Positions 1-11,791 of a stretch of DNA of 64,000 nucleotides are shown piece after piece. Both the position numbers and the translations under genes were made by a program. This stretch comes from Lithospermum erythrorhizon (Eukaryota > Streptophyta > Magnoliopsida > Boraginales > Boraginaceae), in NCBI GenBank assembly GCA_019722365.1, contig JADFUC010002403.1, forward strand, positions 1-64,000, given 5' to 3'. How positions within the stretch are numbered: the first letter of the stretch is position 1; each line of letters opens with the position of its first letter. The notes under the pieces are model-generated. The model was not told where the DNA came from, ran no database searches, and saw only the letters and a list, made by a program, of their open reading frames with translations.

Positions 1-1139
1 ATCAAACCGTTCAGTTACGTATTGCTCCGGGCATCCTTTAATTGATCAAGCGGATCATCGATTCTGAAGCAATGGATATCGATTCTTAATTGTTACTTAC
101 TTTGTTCAAGCGTCTATAATCGTCTGCTTGACCTCAAAGATCCATCTTAACTTCTTGACAAATAACACGGAGCACCCAGGTGAACTACTTGGTCAGATAG
201 TCGCAGATCCAACAATTCACTGCAATTCGTTTTCAATTCCTTCAACTCCTTGAGAACATTCTATAGGTGCCATGGAAATCAGATGTGCAGGGAATTAATT
301 CTGTAAACTCCGCCTCTGTATTTGGAGAAGTCCGGCAACTCCTCGGAAACATCAACATATTCTCACAACATGCCTCCCTGAGATCGACCTTCTCCTTACT
401 TGTGTCGACAACATGAGCAAGATAACCAACACATCCTTACCGGCATCTTATGGGCAACTAAAGCGAAAATGGACAAGAGGAAAAGAATTTTCTATCACCT
501 AGGAAGAAGATCTTAGATTTACGAGGATTTAGATATTTCAATCTTCTTAGATGACAATCTATCACCATGATGTCTCCCAACAATCCGTTCGAATAAGATC
601 AAAATGATTCATCTCAAAATTAATAAATCTATTTCCAAACATTGATTTTCAATACTTATAGGGCAATTTCTAATTACACCATCAATCTTATGAGACTTTC
701 CACCGAGTTAAATTAGAAGTGGTCTAGCAAAGAGAATTTCACGAGTTTTAGGAATCATTTGGGGAAAATTTGAGGAGATATGAAAGAATGAGTAGCTCGA
801 GAATCAAACAGACTTTGCTTCCAACCCCGGATAAATGTAGAGTACTGTGACCACCACAGAGAATCGAGCTTCATATTTGAGTAGCGCAAATATCGCCGCG
901 ACTGGATGGCACCATCTGTCCGGTCGGCAACCTTACTACTGACTACTCTGACTCACGCCCAAAAGCTTCCTCTACCGCTAGATGGAGCCTCCACTGACTT
1001 CCGCCCGTGCTCCTACTGCTCATTTGCCCTAGAAATGTGCTAACGCTCCGCTAACACTACGTCTCACGGGGACAATCGGCCCATGAAATGTGCCCTTCAT
1101 GACATGGATAAGACCTGACACTATCTACAATTCCATGAC

Positions 1140-1403
1140 TCACGTGACCGGTTTACCACAACGAAAACACCACATGAGTCCTCTGCCTCCCACAATAACC
1201 TCTGAGAATCCCCGGACCGATGAAAGGCACAGGCAACTTGATAGTCTTTGAATAGAAATTAATGCTGAGCAGGCGCTACAGGCACATGCTTGGCCTTGTG
1301 ATGGGCGTCCACAGGCTTGAGAACTTCGGCCCCCATCTTGGAAGCCATCATATCTTCCTCTTTTCTCCCCCACTAGCTTCGGGCGCTTTCGGCCAAATCC
1401 CAT
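1140..1403 (-). pseudogene. gag fragment with zinc-knuckle start, family A copy 0
   Basis: A minus-strand open stretch of 87 codons ends in the residues CFRCGKPVT. This is the first half of a retroviral CCHC zinc knuckle (CX2CX4HX4C); the His/Cys half is in another frame. The segment before it is basic (GFGRKRPK, GEKRGRYDG), as in the nucleic-acid-binding end of Ty3/gypsy Gag. The rest of gag (about 1500-2100) is scattered over frames. This is a remnant, not a gene. Confidence 0.6.
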
Positions 1404-2240
1404 CTACTGCACATGGCGTAAATTCCGGCTAGTTCATGGAAAGTTGTATAATTCTTGGTGACACAGTGAGGATCTGACTCATTCCGTCCACTGAATCTCT
1501 GGAGTCTCTTCCACCATTGAGATTCACCTCCGAGTAGTGACAGAGATCCAACTGAATCTTTTCTCGTAAAACATAGTCACCGCCTCGCTTTGCTTGAAAT
1601 TTGGATCAATTCTCTGACATATGCACCTTAAGACAAAAGCTCCCAAAATAATTCACGAACTGATCCACAACACGGTGTCACACCCGAGCGCAATCAAGAT
1701 CGGTGTACATTCTCCCACGATCTCGAGCTCCACCGTGCAATACGCTTAGTGCGAATATGGTCTCAACTCGGTAACTCCCATAGGCTCAAATATACTCTCC
1801 AAGTCTCAAGATAATTTCAATGCGGATAGGAGAATCGGCTCGGCCAAACCCGTAGGTCCAGCCGGAAGCCGGTCCGTCTTACTGCGGCTCCACTTCTGTC
1901 GGCAGGCTACCCGACTCTCTCGATCTCCACCAATATTTGATCTGTGGCCCGACAAGGCTTCATGTACCGATCATTGTCACATTTTACTGCGACTACGGCA
2001 CCTCTACTACCTCTGCACCTCTCTACCACCTACGGCACACTCACAAAACCTCATTGCGCCCTTCTTACACCTCACAGCGGCACACCGAAGCAGACCTCAC
2101 GTGGGTAGCATCTGGCCAGTCTATAAAATAACAAAAGAAAGGAAGAGATCGGTTGAGAAAAACCCAATATTGACAACTCTCTAACAACTATCAACCTAAG
2201 CACATAACCACACGGGACACCATAAAGACCCTGAACCTAG

Positions 2241-2255
2241 GCTCTGATACCAAAT
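2241..2255 (-). other. Primer-binding site (initiator tRNA-Met type), copy 0
   Basis: The minus strand reads ATTTGGTATCAGAGC directly after the LTR end. TGGTATCAGAGC complements the 3' end of plant initiator tRNA-Met, the usual primer of these elements. It fixes the orientation: the LTR at 2256-4662 serves as 5' LTR for the internal copy to its left. Confidence 0.85.
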
Positions 2256-4662
2256 TGTAACGACCCACCCAGAGTCGGCCGCCGAGTTAAGATCATTATG
2301 CGAGTCGCCAAGCGATGGATGCAACAACATAACTGTGACATTATCAAAATAAAACTCCTATTCCATCGTGGTGTTCCAGCAATACATTCAACAAAATAAC
2401 AGCCAATGATACCAAATCCAAGATACAACATAGGAAAAAGTATGACAACGGGCCGTCGATATAATCTGACTTACCGGTCTAAAAATATACAATCCGACAA
2501 AAAAAAAAAAGAAATAGCGGTAGAGGACTTCTTTATGCCACGCCGCTCACCTATGATCTCACGGCTCAGCAAAACGCTCCTCGTACTTCAAAGATGTCGG
2601 CTCCTAGAAACCTAGGCATGGCCGCCCGTAGAGAATAGGGAGTCGGCTATTAAGGCTGAGTGAATACAAATACCGCAGTTGGGATTCCATCGTATATATT
2701 CGTACTTATATATATATAAATATATATCATATGCCGTACGTGTCGAGGGTACTTAATAAATATTTGTCCACATATCACATAGATTTCTCTTATACAATGT
2801 TACCGCGGCGCTTTACACATGAATTATATTCATAACTAATGCGCATATTCATTTAAGAAACAATCTCAACCGCCTTGAAGTAAATGATGAGAATCCGCTG
2901 CAGATAATACACATATGAAATCCGCCTCCAAATAATGTATATATGAGAATCCACCTCCAAATAATACACACATATGAGAATCCACCTCCAAATAATACAC
3001 CGCATGAGAATCCGCCTCAAATAATCGAGATGGGCCCTCCGCGCCATCCTCGACCCGGTACACCGCCGATGTAAATACTTTTGAGCCTCCCGAATCCACG
3101 GGGCTACCCACACAATATGCACACACAAACACTCGGTGAAATCACCTGTTTCATAAATAACACATACAAAAGCAATCAAGCGCGTCTGCGCCTGACCCTT
3201 AGCCTTATGAGCCTTGCTTGACCACCATGTACGCAGCCACACACGCGGTGCAACATGAATTATATCCAAAACTATCTCATAATGCAACTCATAAATACAA
3301 TTATGTCTAACATACTTCATAATCATGAATTGTCTTAATGTCATCGAATCTCGATTTATTTCATACTATCGTCATAAATCACAATTTTCACAATAATATC
3401 GATTATAGCCACACAATACACATATACTCAGAATAGTCTCAAACAACACATGAAGAATATATATATATGAAAGGTCCCCATCGTGAGATTGTACTCACCT
3501 CGAGCCCAAAGTAGTAATGATATCTACTATGCGGTCGCATGTCTTAGATCCGGGCTCAACTCTATTAAAAAATTATACATTATAACACATTACGGGGAAT
3601 AACTTCATAACATCTATAAGCCCAGTGTTATACCCCGTCTCACGATTCAAATTTACAACTCTTAGCAATCATCCTATCCCCAGTGGGTATACACTTTTAA
3701 CATTCAGCGTAACTACGTTACCGATATTGATTAGGTACATGCCCAAGAGAATAACACTTTAAGCACATTCTAATCAATTCGGTAATCAATTGACCCAGCT
3801 AATTAATCCATTAAATATAACCTCCAATTCAAGCACTAATTACCATAAGAACTTTCCCAAACTTTCTCAACTTGATCTCTCTGCACATCCGTATCGAGCC
3901 AATAATTCTATGCAGAAATCAACTATATTAAGTCCTCTAACCCCTTATTATCATTTAAAGTCAATTTAAGAAAAAGTCAATAAAAGTCAACATACACTTA
4001 CACCGCTTTCTAACCCCAATAACTACTTCAAAATCACCTACAATTCCCTGCGATACTCGATAACATTTACATATCATAATACATTCGAGATCTAAAAAGT
4101 CAACAAAATCAAGAAAAGTCAACTCTTTAAAAACTCAAGAAATATCCCAAAAGATTCGATCTAACTTACCTAGATGTGATGAGGATGATGAGAAAGAAAG
4201 AGAGAATCCACAACGTCTTGCGTTTAGCGACAATGTCGATGAGAGAAATGGAAGAAAAATTTTGGGGGAGGGAGGATGAGAATCGGCCATGGAGGGAAGA
4301 AGAGAATGATTTGTGTGCTTTGGATATTCAAATGAATAGAGATAATGAGATTTTTAAAATGACTTAAGGCTCCGTTTGGTTCGGTTTATTTCTCCACTTT
4401 TCGTACTTAAATTGCAATGAAACCGATTCCAAAAGTAAAGTTTTCCTGCTATAAACTACTACTCATATAATACAGTCTCATTACATAGTTTTATTCGAAA
4501 TCATTTATACCCCTATCACGGGTCCCACCACAAACGAAATATACCACCAACCCAGAGCCGTTTTGTTAAATTCTCCGCTCTGACTTGAAATTTTAAATTT
4601 TGCCACGAAGCCTCACCGAGAAACTTATATACTATCAACTATTAGTAAGGCGGGTTATTTCA
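2256..4662 (-). repeat. LTR A1 (family A, shared between two internal regions)
   Basis: Plus-strand ends are TGTAACGACC and GGGTTATTTCA, so on the sense (minus) strand the LTR starts TG and ends CA (TGAAATAACCC ... GGTCGTTACA). About 2.4 kb, matching 9415-11791, 36910-39300 and 44499-46851. A primer-binding site lies on its left and the 3' end of a pol region (with the polypurine-type GGTGGGTAGAA) on its right, so one LTR serves two internal regions. It carries a 30-bp tandem repeat at 2875-3030. A purine-rich tract (4170-4300) and a GTTTGGTTCGG motif near 4375 recur in the other A copies. Confidence 0.85.
2875..3030. repeat. Minisatellite in LTR A1, about five 30-bp units
   Basis: Units resemble ATGAGAATCCRCCTCCAAAT followed by AATACACAT and repeat head to tail with small length changes. 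The same array sits at the same LTR position in the other A LTRs (10057-10197, 37575-37680, 45136-45252), so it belongs to the LTR family. Confidence 0.8.
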
Positions 4663-4819
4663 TTCTACCCACCTTATAAAATTTCATCCTCGAAATTTAC
4701 TTAACACCCACAGCGCCCCATTGCCAATACACTTATTCAACCTCATAGTAATTCATATACTATCGTATTATAGTACAAAAGTTTAAGAACTAATACCCCA
4801 CTTGAAGAATATGGATATT

Positions 4820-5780
4820 GACTTGACATCCTCCTCTCGTTCCATGTAGCTTCCTCCACTCGTTGATTCAACCACAACACCTTCACTAAAGCCACAACTT
4901 TCTTTCATAACACGCACTTTTCCTTCACGATCAAAAATTTTCACGGTTGCTCTTCATACGTAAAGGTCACTCCCAACTCAGCTGGTTGTGAATGCAAAGA
5001 TATGGAAGTTCGTGGGATATATTTCCTCAAACATGACACGTAGAAGACATTATGAATTACGTCAATGATGGAAACAGCGTAAGCGATGAGCCACCCGGAC
5101 CTTTCGCCCACAATCTCATACGGACCAATATATCGTGGACTCGGCTTCCCTACTCTTCCCGAATCTCAGCCTTTGCTTTCCACGAGGGGATATTCTCAAG
5201 AATACTTTATCACCAATTTCAAGGTTAAATCCACTCGGCGACGTCTGCATACACCTTTTGTCTATCTGCGCGACTTTAGGGTGTTGATGTATCAATTTTA
5301 TTCTCTCCACCCGACCTTTCCACCGTCGAGAACCGTACTTTCTATCTCTCTTACGTTCCAACAATGGAGTCCGACATTTCTGCCGTACAAAGCCTCGAAT
5401 GGTGCCATCCCGATGCTGGCGTGGAAACTATTATTTTATGCAAACTCATTTTAGGCAATTCATCATCCCAATTTCGGAAAAAATTCAATACACGGGCCCA
5501 TGACATGTCCTCAATGTTTGGTGTTCTCTCATTGTCCATCGTATGGATGAAATGATATTACTCAAATTGACCCTCGTCCCCATTGACTGTAAATCCTTTC
5601 CAAAATGCAGGTGATGCAGCATCTCGATACGATACAATGGATACCGGCACTCCATGTGTCGCTGTCTGGTCCACATACAACCTGTGGCCCCTTTCCGGGA
5701 CCGTGAGTCGATTTAATTGGCAAGAAATGGTGATTTGACGTTCATCAGCTATCGCTTTAAATGCCATGTTATTTCTCAAA
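4820..5780 (-). pseudogene. Integrase and chromodomain-like tail, family A copy 1
   Basis: Minus-strand fragments in several frames. HGVPVSIVSYRDA with SPAFWKGF corresponds to the core around the second catalytic Asp (normally SDRDxRF; Asp reads Tyr here). Further along are LEDM-like and WDDELP, the NSFHASIGMAPFEALYG segment, and a C-terminal block with EIGDKVFLRISP. The last part reads IHNVFYVSCLRKYIP, then LVKVLWLNQRVEEATW, the chromodomain-like end. In life this enzyme inserts the cDNA and the chromodomain steers it to heterochromatin. This copy is broken. Confidence 0.75.
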
Positions 5781-6299
5781 CGTCCTCGAAGTCCAAAAGT
5801 GGTGTTCTATTTTCTGTTGACAAGTCGGACATTTTGATACAAATTCAGCAATTTCCCTCTTCGTGTTGGGCCGCAATCGCTCTCTTAAGTCTCATACATC
5901 TTTGTGCCGGATGCATATTATATGGAGCATTATGAAGCCGTCCAAATCTCCTTTTCAACTCGAGAGAATAAGAGCATAGATAATCACAAAGCTGCATTAT
6001 GAGGCTCCATCATATACCGCACAAAGTCGATCTGGCTACATTTTTCACTTCTCAATTATTTTTGCAATTTCTCATCTTTTTGTTGTTCCTCAAGTATTCG
6101 ATCAAAAAGAGCAGTCGAACTCTTATTGTGCCAACAAACACGCCATCGACTCCCAATCGAAATTAACACGAGTTGCTTCATTTCATTTAATGGCTCATGT
6201 CTTCCCTTCATTTCGTCATCGGCCGCCCACATTAAGCCTTCGGGATGATGCTTTCAGTAAAACATCATAATCAGCGATAAAACTCCATCCACCTTGTTG

Positions 6300-7400
6300 C
6301 CTCGGTTCAAATCTCTGCGTGTCGGGAGGTATTTCAAACTTTGTGATCATTAAAAATTTTACCGTCGCCCCATACAAATAATGCCTCGAATCTTAAGTGC
6401 GGTACAAATGCGGCTAGTTCCAAATCGTCGTTGGATAGTTTTCGTGATTTCTTAGGCGTATTCGCGATGCGCTACCACCTTACCATGTTGCATTAGCACA
6501 CATCGACCCACGATGTATTGTCGTATACGACATAGCCATGCGTCACGGCCGGAAGAGTCGATACGGTAGCCGGTGGCCAATTTCTCTTTCAACTCATTGA
6601 AGCACCGTTCACAATCCTCACTCCAAACAAATGGAACTCCCTTTCTTGTCAACCTGGTCATGGGTGTGGCAATGATTGAGAAGTCCTGTATAAATCTCCG
6701 ATAGTATCATTGGGCCAAAACTCCGTATTCGGTAACCTTGGTAGGTGGATTCCCGATTCATCACGGCTTCAACCTTTTGAGGATCAACACTTATGCCCTC
6801 TCACGAAATCACGTGGCCCGAGCGCACTTTTCTCAGCGAATTCACTTGGAAATTTAGCATACAATTCATTTTCTGAAAGTCTCGGCGCCCGTTCGTCTTT
6901 CTCCCTACATTTGCGAGAATATATCAAAATGTCGTCAATGAACACCACTACAAATTTATCAAGTAAAAGCGGAACACCCGATTCATAAGGTCCATAAGCA
7001 TTTGCGGGGGCATTTGTCAACCCAAGCGGCATTACCAAGAAGCCGTAGTGCCCAGTATCTTGTTAGAATGCCGACTTGATACATCATCCTCCTTAATCCT
7101 CAAGCGATGGTAGCGACCTCAAGTCAATCTTAGAAAATACCGGGCATCCTTTAATTGATCGGCAGATCATCCAATTCTGGAAACGCGGATATCGATTCTT
7201 GAGTATTAGCACGTTCAGCTGTCTATAATGATACACAACCTCCAAGATCCATCCTTGCTTCTTGACAAATAACTTGCGAAAGGAACTTTTAAGGTGAACT
7301 ACTTGGTGAATGAATCACCCCATCCAACAATTCCTGCAATTGCGTTTTCAATTCCTTCAACTCCTTGAGAACCATTCCTCAAGGTGCCATGGAAATCGGA
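6300..7400 (-). pseudogene. Reverse transcriptase and RNase H, family A copy 1
   Basis: On the minus strand MPLGLTNAPA at about 7030 is followed by LDKFVVVFIDDILIYSRK, with the YxDD-type box as FIDD as in gypsy RTs, then ENELYAKF. Downstream MTRLTRKGVPFVW begins the RT/RNase H connection, and GRCVLMQHGKV belongs to RNase H. The N-terminal RT block (YPLPRIDDL type) falls at about 7140-7220. Frames shift several times and the segment between 6990 and 6900 lost residues, so it is inactive. Confidence 0.85.
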
Positions 7401-7849
7401 GTAGTACCGATTAATTCTATGAAAACTCCGCCTCTACATGGCTGGAAGTCCCGGCAACTCCTCGGGGAAACACATCAACATATTCTCTCCTGACATGCAC
7501 CTCCTCAGTCGACCTTACTCACTTACTTGTGTCGACAACATGAGCAAGATAACCAACACATCACTTCTCGGCATCTTATGGCCTTCAAGCCAGAAATGAG
7601 ACAAGGAAAAGGAATTACTTTCTATCACCTAGGAAGAAGATCTTAGATTTACCAGGACTAGATATTTCAATCTTCTTAAGATGACAATCTATCACCGCAT
7701 GATGTCTCCCTAACCAATCCATTCCCAGAATAAGATCAAAATCATTCATCTCAAAAGGTAATAAATCTATTTCCAAACATTGATTTTCAATACTTATAGA
7801 GAGCGATTTCTAAATCACGCCATCCGTCTTATGAGACTTTCCACCGGAG

Positions 7850-8092
7850 TTAGAATTAAGTGGTCTAGCAAGAATTTCACGAGTTTTAAAGGAATACGGT
7901 GGGAAAATTTCGGAGATATGAAAGAATGAGTAGCTCAGTCAAACAAGACTTTTGCTTCAACCGGATAAATGTAGAGTACATGTGACACCGCAGGGGAATC
8001 ACAGGCTTCACTGTTGAGTAGCGCAAATATCGCACGGTAGTTCCGGCACCATCTTTTGTCAGTCCGGCAACCTTACTACTGACTACTCCCAA
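7850..8092 (-). pseudogene. Aspartic protease region, family A copy 1
   Basis: The minus strand reads, over two frames, residues matching VEAKVLFD and ATHSFI, the active-site strand of gypsy retropepsins (LFDSGATHSFI type). The catalytic Asp-Ser-Gly is disrupted by frame changes. It lies between gag and RT, as expected. A matching trace is at about 780-860 in copy 0. Confidence 0.5.
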
Positions 8093-8129
8093 CTCCGCCC
8101 AAAGCTTCCTCTACGCTAGATCGACCTCC

Positions 8130-9070
8130 GCGACTTCCTTGATAGCCTCCTTTGCTCGGCGCCCTAGAGGAAATGTGCTAGCTATTTCCGGCCTGCTACG
8201 TCTCACAGGGACATTGGTACCAATGTGCCTTCACAGCGACATCGATAACGGTCACAACCCTATCTCGGCATTCATGACTCGTGACCCGGTTTACCTACTT
8301 GAAAACACCATAGTCACTGCGCCTCCTTTGATAACCTCGAGATCCCCGGACCGATGAAAAGACACAGGCATAAAGCATTAGTCTTGAATAGAAATTAATG
8401 CTTGAGGCCAGGCGACTGCAGGCGTAACGACATTGTTGTGATGGGCGTCCACGAAACCCAGGCTTCGGCCACCCATCTTGGAAGCATCATATCTTCCTCT
8501 TTTCTCCCCCTTAGCGGACACTTTCGGCAAATCCGTCTACACATGGCGTCGTTAATTCATGGAAAGTTGTATAGTTCTTGAGTGACAACACGATGCGGAT
8601 CTCGACTCATTCGTCCACGAATCTTTCGATCCTCTTCCCTCGGTGAGATTCACCTCCGAGTAGGCGGCGAGAGATCCTTTGAATCTTTTTCTGTGTCGAC
8701 ATAGTCGCGCCTCGCTGGCTTTGAAATTTGGATCGATTCTCTCTCTAAACTTGGACATATGCACCTTAAGAACAAAAGCTCCCCGAAATAATTCCGCGAG
8801 GCGATCAGCAACACGGTGTCCGCCCAGCCGCAATCAAAGATCTGTGTACAGTCTCCCACCAGTCTCGAGCTCCACCGTGCAATCTGTACGCTGCGAATCT
8901 GGTCCTCAGCTCCCCAGTAACTCCCATAGGCTCAAATATACTCTCCAAGTCTCGAATGAACTCTAATGCGGACAGAGAATGACTCCGGCAAACTTCGGCG
9001 GGTCCCGCTTGACGGTCAAATAACTTACTACGTGACTCGGCTTCGGTCCGGCCCGGCAGTGCCTTCACGG
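8130..9070 (-). pseudogene. gag, family A copy 1
   Basis: The minus strand at 9068-8805 reads EFIRDLESIFEPMGVTGEL and then RTRFAAYRLHGGARDWW, the hallmark of the plant retrotransposon gag domain. The next block, FRGAFVLKVHMSKFRERI, continues the domain in another frame at about 8775-8700. A basic stretch and a decayed zinc knuckle follow towards 8200. Gag forms the virus-like particle that packages element RNA; this copy cannot. Confidence 0.85.
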
Positions 9071-9399
9071 TCTCTCGTCTCCGCTGATGTTTACCCCAAT
9101 CCTGGCCGACACTAGGCTCATCGCTACCACAATGTTGTCCACATTTTACTGCGACTCACGGCACCTCACACCACCTCTCGCCTCTCGCCTCCCCAGCGCC
9201 TCGCCGAGCTCCCTGCAGCTGCGCCCGCCTTGCGCCTGGCACCTACCCCGAGCAGACCTCGTGGTGGCATCTGCTTTGATCTATAAAATAACAAAAGAAA
9301 GGAAGGATCGGACCCACAAGAGAAAAACCCAATATCGACAACTCTATAACTATCAACCTAGGCACGTAACCACAGGACACCGTAAAGACCTGAACTGAA

Positions 9400-9414
9400 G
9401 CTCTGATGCAAAAT
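9400..9414 (-). other. Primer-binding site, family A copy 1
   Basis: Minus strand ATTTTGCATCAGAGC, a slightly mutated initiator tRNA-Met primer site next to the LTR end at 9415. Confidence 0.8.
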
Positions 9415-11791
9415 TGTAACGACCACGCCCCAAGTAAATAGCCGGGGTTAAGATCATTAACAACTTTTGTATGCGAGTCGCAAGCGATGGATACAATAAC
9501 AACATAACAGCGACATTAATAAAAATAAAACTCTATTCACGTCGTGGTGTTCAATGATACATTGACAAAATAGCGACCCGATAGAATACAAATCCAAGAT
9601 CAAACATAGGAAAAGTATGACAACGAGACCGTCAATATAATACAACACACACGAGTCTAAAAATATACAATCCGACAACAAAAAAAAGAAATAGTGATGA
9701 GGACTTAAACATGCCTGCCGCCTACTTTATGATCTCGCTGACTCGTGAAACCGCTCACCGACCCAGCGAAAGATCGCTCCTAGAAACTGGGCATGGCGCC
9801 GCCCATAGAGAATAGAAGTCGACTATTAAGCAGTGAATACAAATACCACCAGTGATTCCATCATATATATTCGTGCTTATATATATATAAATATATCGTA
9901 TGCTGCGTACGTGTCAGTGCTTAATAAATAACATCCAGCAATATCACATAGATTTCTCTTTATCTGTTACCGGCGCTTTACACATGAGATTATATTCATA
10001 ACTAATGCATATTCATTTAAGGGAAACAATCTCTCGGCACACAAAATGCATCAAGTGAGAGAATCGCCTCATGAATAATACATGTAATCCACACTCCAAA
10101 TAATACATATATGAGAATCCGCCTCCAAATAATACACATATGAGAATCCGCCTCAAATAATACACACATGATCCCCCCACTCCAAATAATCGAGTGGGGC
10201 CTCGGCACGTCGCCAGGACAGTACACCCCACCGATGTGCATATACTTTTGAGCCTCCCGAGATCAGGGGCTACCTTGATATCTTGCCTGACCTCGATTCG
10301 GTCACCACCGCTCATAAAATAACACATAAAGCAATCAAGCACTCTGCTTGTGACAGCATCTGTACTTATTAGCTATGACCACTAGCATGTAAATACACAC
10401 CTGATTTCATAACATGAATTATATCCAAAACTATCTCGTAAATACCTTCCTTAATCTCAATTATGTCATAACATACTTCATAATCATAGTTATCTCATAA
10501 TGTCAATCCAGATCAGTTATTTCATCTTGTCGTCATAAATCTGAATTTTCACATAATGTCGATTATGGCCACCTGATACACATATTAGAATGATCTCAAG
10601 CGGCACATGAAGAATATATATGAAAGGTCCCGTCGTGAATTTGTAGCCTTTCGCCTCGAGCCCAAGTAGTAATGATATCTCTGTCACGGTCCTTGTCTTT
10701 AGATCCGGGGCTCAACTCCTATTAAAAAATTATGCATTATAACACATGCAGAATAACCACTTAACATCTATATAAACCCAGTGTTATACCCGTCTCACGA
10801 TTTAGAATTCTGACTCTTGTGATAATCATATGCCCAATTGGTATACACTTTGTTCAACATAACTACATTTATAAATATTCGGTCATTACCTTATTACCCC
10901 AAGAATAACACTTTAAGCACATTCTAATCAATTAAGTAATCAATTGACATTAATTGTCGAATTAAATATAATACTCGATTGAAGCACTAATTACCATAAG
11001 AACTTTTCCAAACTTTCTCGGCCAATCTCTGCGCATCGTATAAAACCAATAATTACATGCAAAATCAACTATATTAAAGTCCCTCTAACCCCATATTACC
11101 ATTTAAAGTCAATTTAAGAAAAGTCAATAAAATCGACATACATACACCTTCTTGATATACTCAAAATCACCTCTAATTCCTCGCGATACTCGGTCTTGTT
11201 CTATACCATAATACATTCGAGATCTAAAGTCAACAAAATCCAGAAAATTGACTCTTTAAAAACTCAAGAAATATCCCAAGATTCGATCTTTCTTACCTAG
11301 ATGTGATGAGGATGATGAGGAAGAAGAGAATCCACAACTTTGTTCTTGCGTTTAGCGTGATCGATGAGAGAAATGGAAAATTTTGAGGGGAGGGAGGGTG
11401 GTCGACCATGGAGGAAGAAAGAGAATGATTTGTGTTTGGATAATGATGAAGAAGATAAGGATAATGAGATTTTTAAAATGACTTAAGGCCTCAGTTTGGT
11501 TAGGTTTATTTCTCCACTTTTCGTACTTAAATTTCAATGAAACCGATTCCAAATGTAAAGTTTTCCATAACATAAACTACTACTCATATAATCTGGTGAC
11601 CGATCACATTATTCGATTTTATTCGAAATCATTTATACTATCACGGGTCCACCTGAGCCGATATACCACCGACGGTTTTGTTAAATTCTCCGCTCTTTCT
11701 GACTTTGAAATTTTTAAATTTTGCCACAGAAATACTCCACCGAGAAACATATACTATCAGCGTAATATTAGTAAAGGAGCGGGTTATTCCA
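9415..11791 (-). repeat. LTR A2 (family A, 5' LTR)
   Basis: Ends TGTAACGACC and GGGTTATTCCA on the plus strand. About 2.38 kb, colinear with LTR A1 over its whole length but with dense small indels. The right edge abuts copia RT sequence without transition, so the array was probably inserted into that copia element; the other side of the insertion is beyond the window and no target duplication can be tested. Confidence 0.85.
10057..10197. repeat. Minisatellite in LTR A2
   Basis: Five units of the A-type 30-bp repeat (ATGAGAATCCGCCTCCAAAT plus AATACACAT), at the position matching 2875-3030 in LTR A1. The last unit runs into AATCGAG as in the other copies. Confidence 0.8.

Larger units (their letters stand above)
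1..2255 (-). mobile_element. Ty3/gypsy family A, internal region copy 0 (partial, decayed)
   Basis: This stretch matches the internal region at about 7120-9414 block by block with many small indels. On the minus strand it reads, from right to left, primer-binding site, gag, protease and the start of reverse transcriptase; the rest of pol lies outside the window. Around 1-160 the minus strand encodes the RT segment that in this family reads like RYPLPRIDDL. The zinc-knuckle end of gag lies near 1140-1180. No frame stays open for more than about 90 codons, so it cannot encode working proteins. It shares the LTR at 2256-4662 with the next copy. Confidence 0.8.
4663..9414 (-). mobile_element. Ty3/gypsy family A, internal region copy 1 (complete order, decayed)
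   Basis: Read on the minus strand: primer site (9400-9414), gag (about 9070-8130), protease (about 8020-7850), RT (about 7400-6780), RNase H (about 6660-6300), integrase (about 6250-5100) and a chromodomain-type tail (about 5075-4830), then the tract before the LTR. This order (PR-RT-RH-INT) is that of Ty3/gypsy. The tail VKVLW..QRVEEATW is typical of plant Del/Tekay chromoviruses. Every domain is split over frames by stops and small indels. Flanked by LTR A1 and LTR A2. Confidence 0.85.

Noticed and set aside
2853..3344. 163-codon minus-strand frame over the A1 minisatellite
   Set aside because: The repeated peptide (IWRWILICVYYLEVDSH) is only the translation of the 30-bp units; the frame is not kept in A2, A3 or A4.
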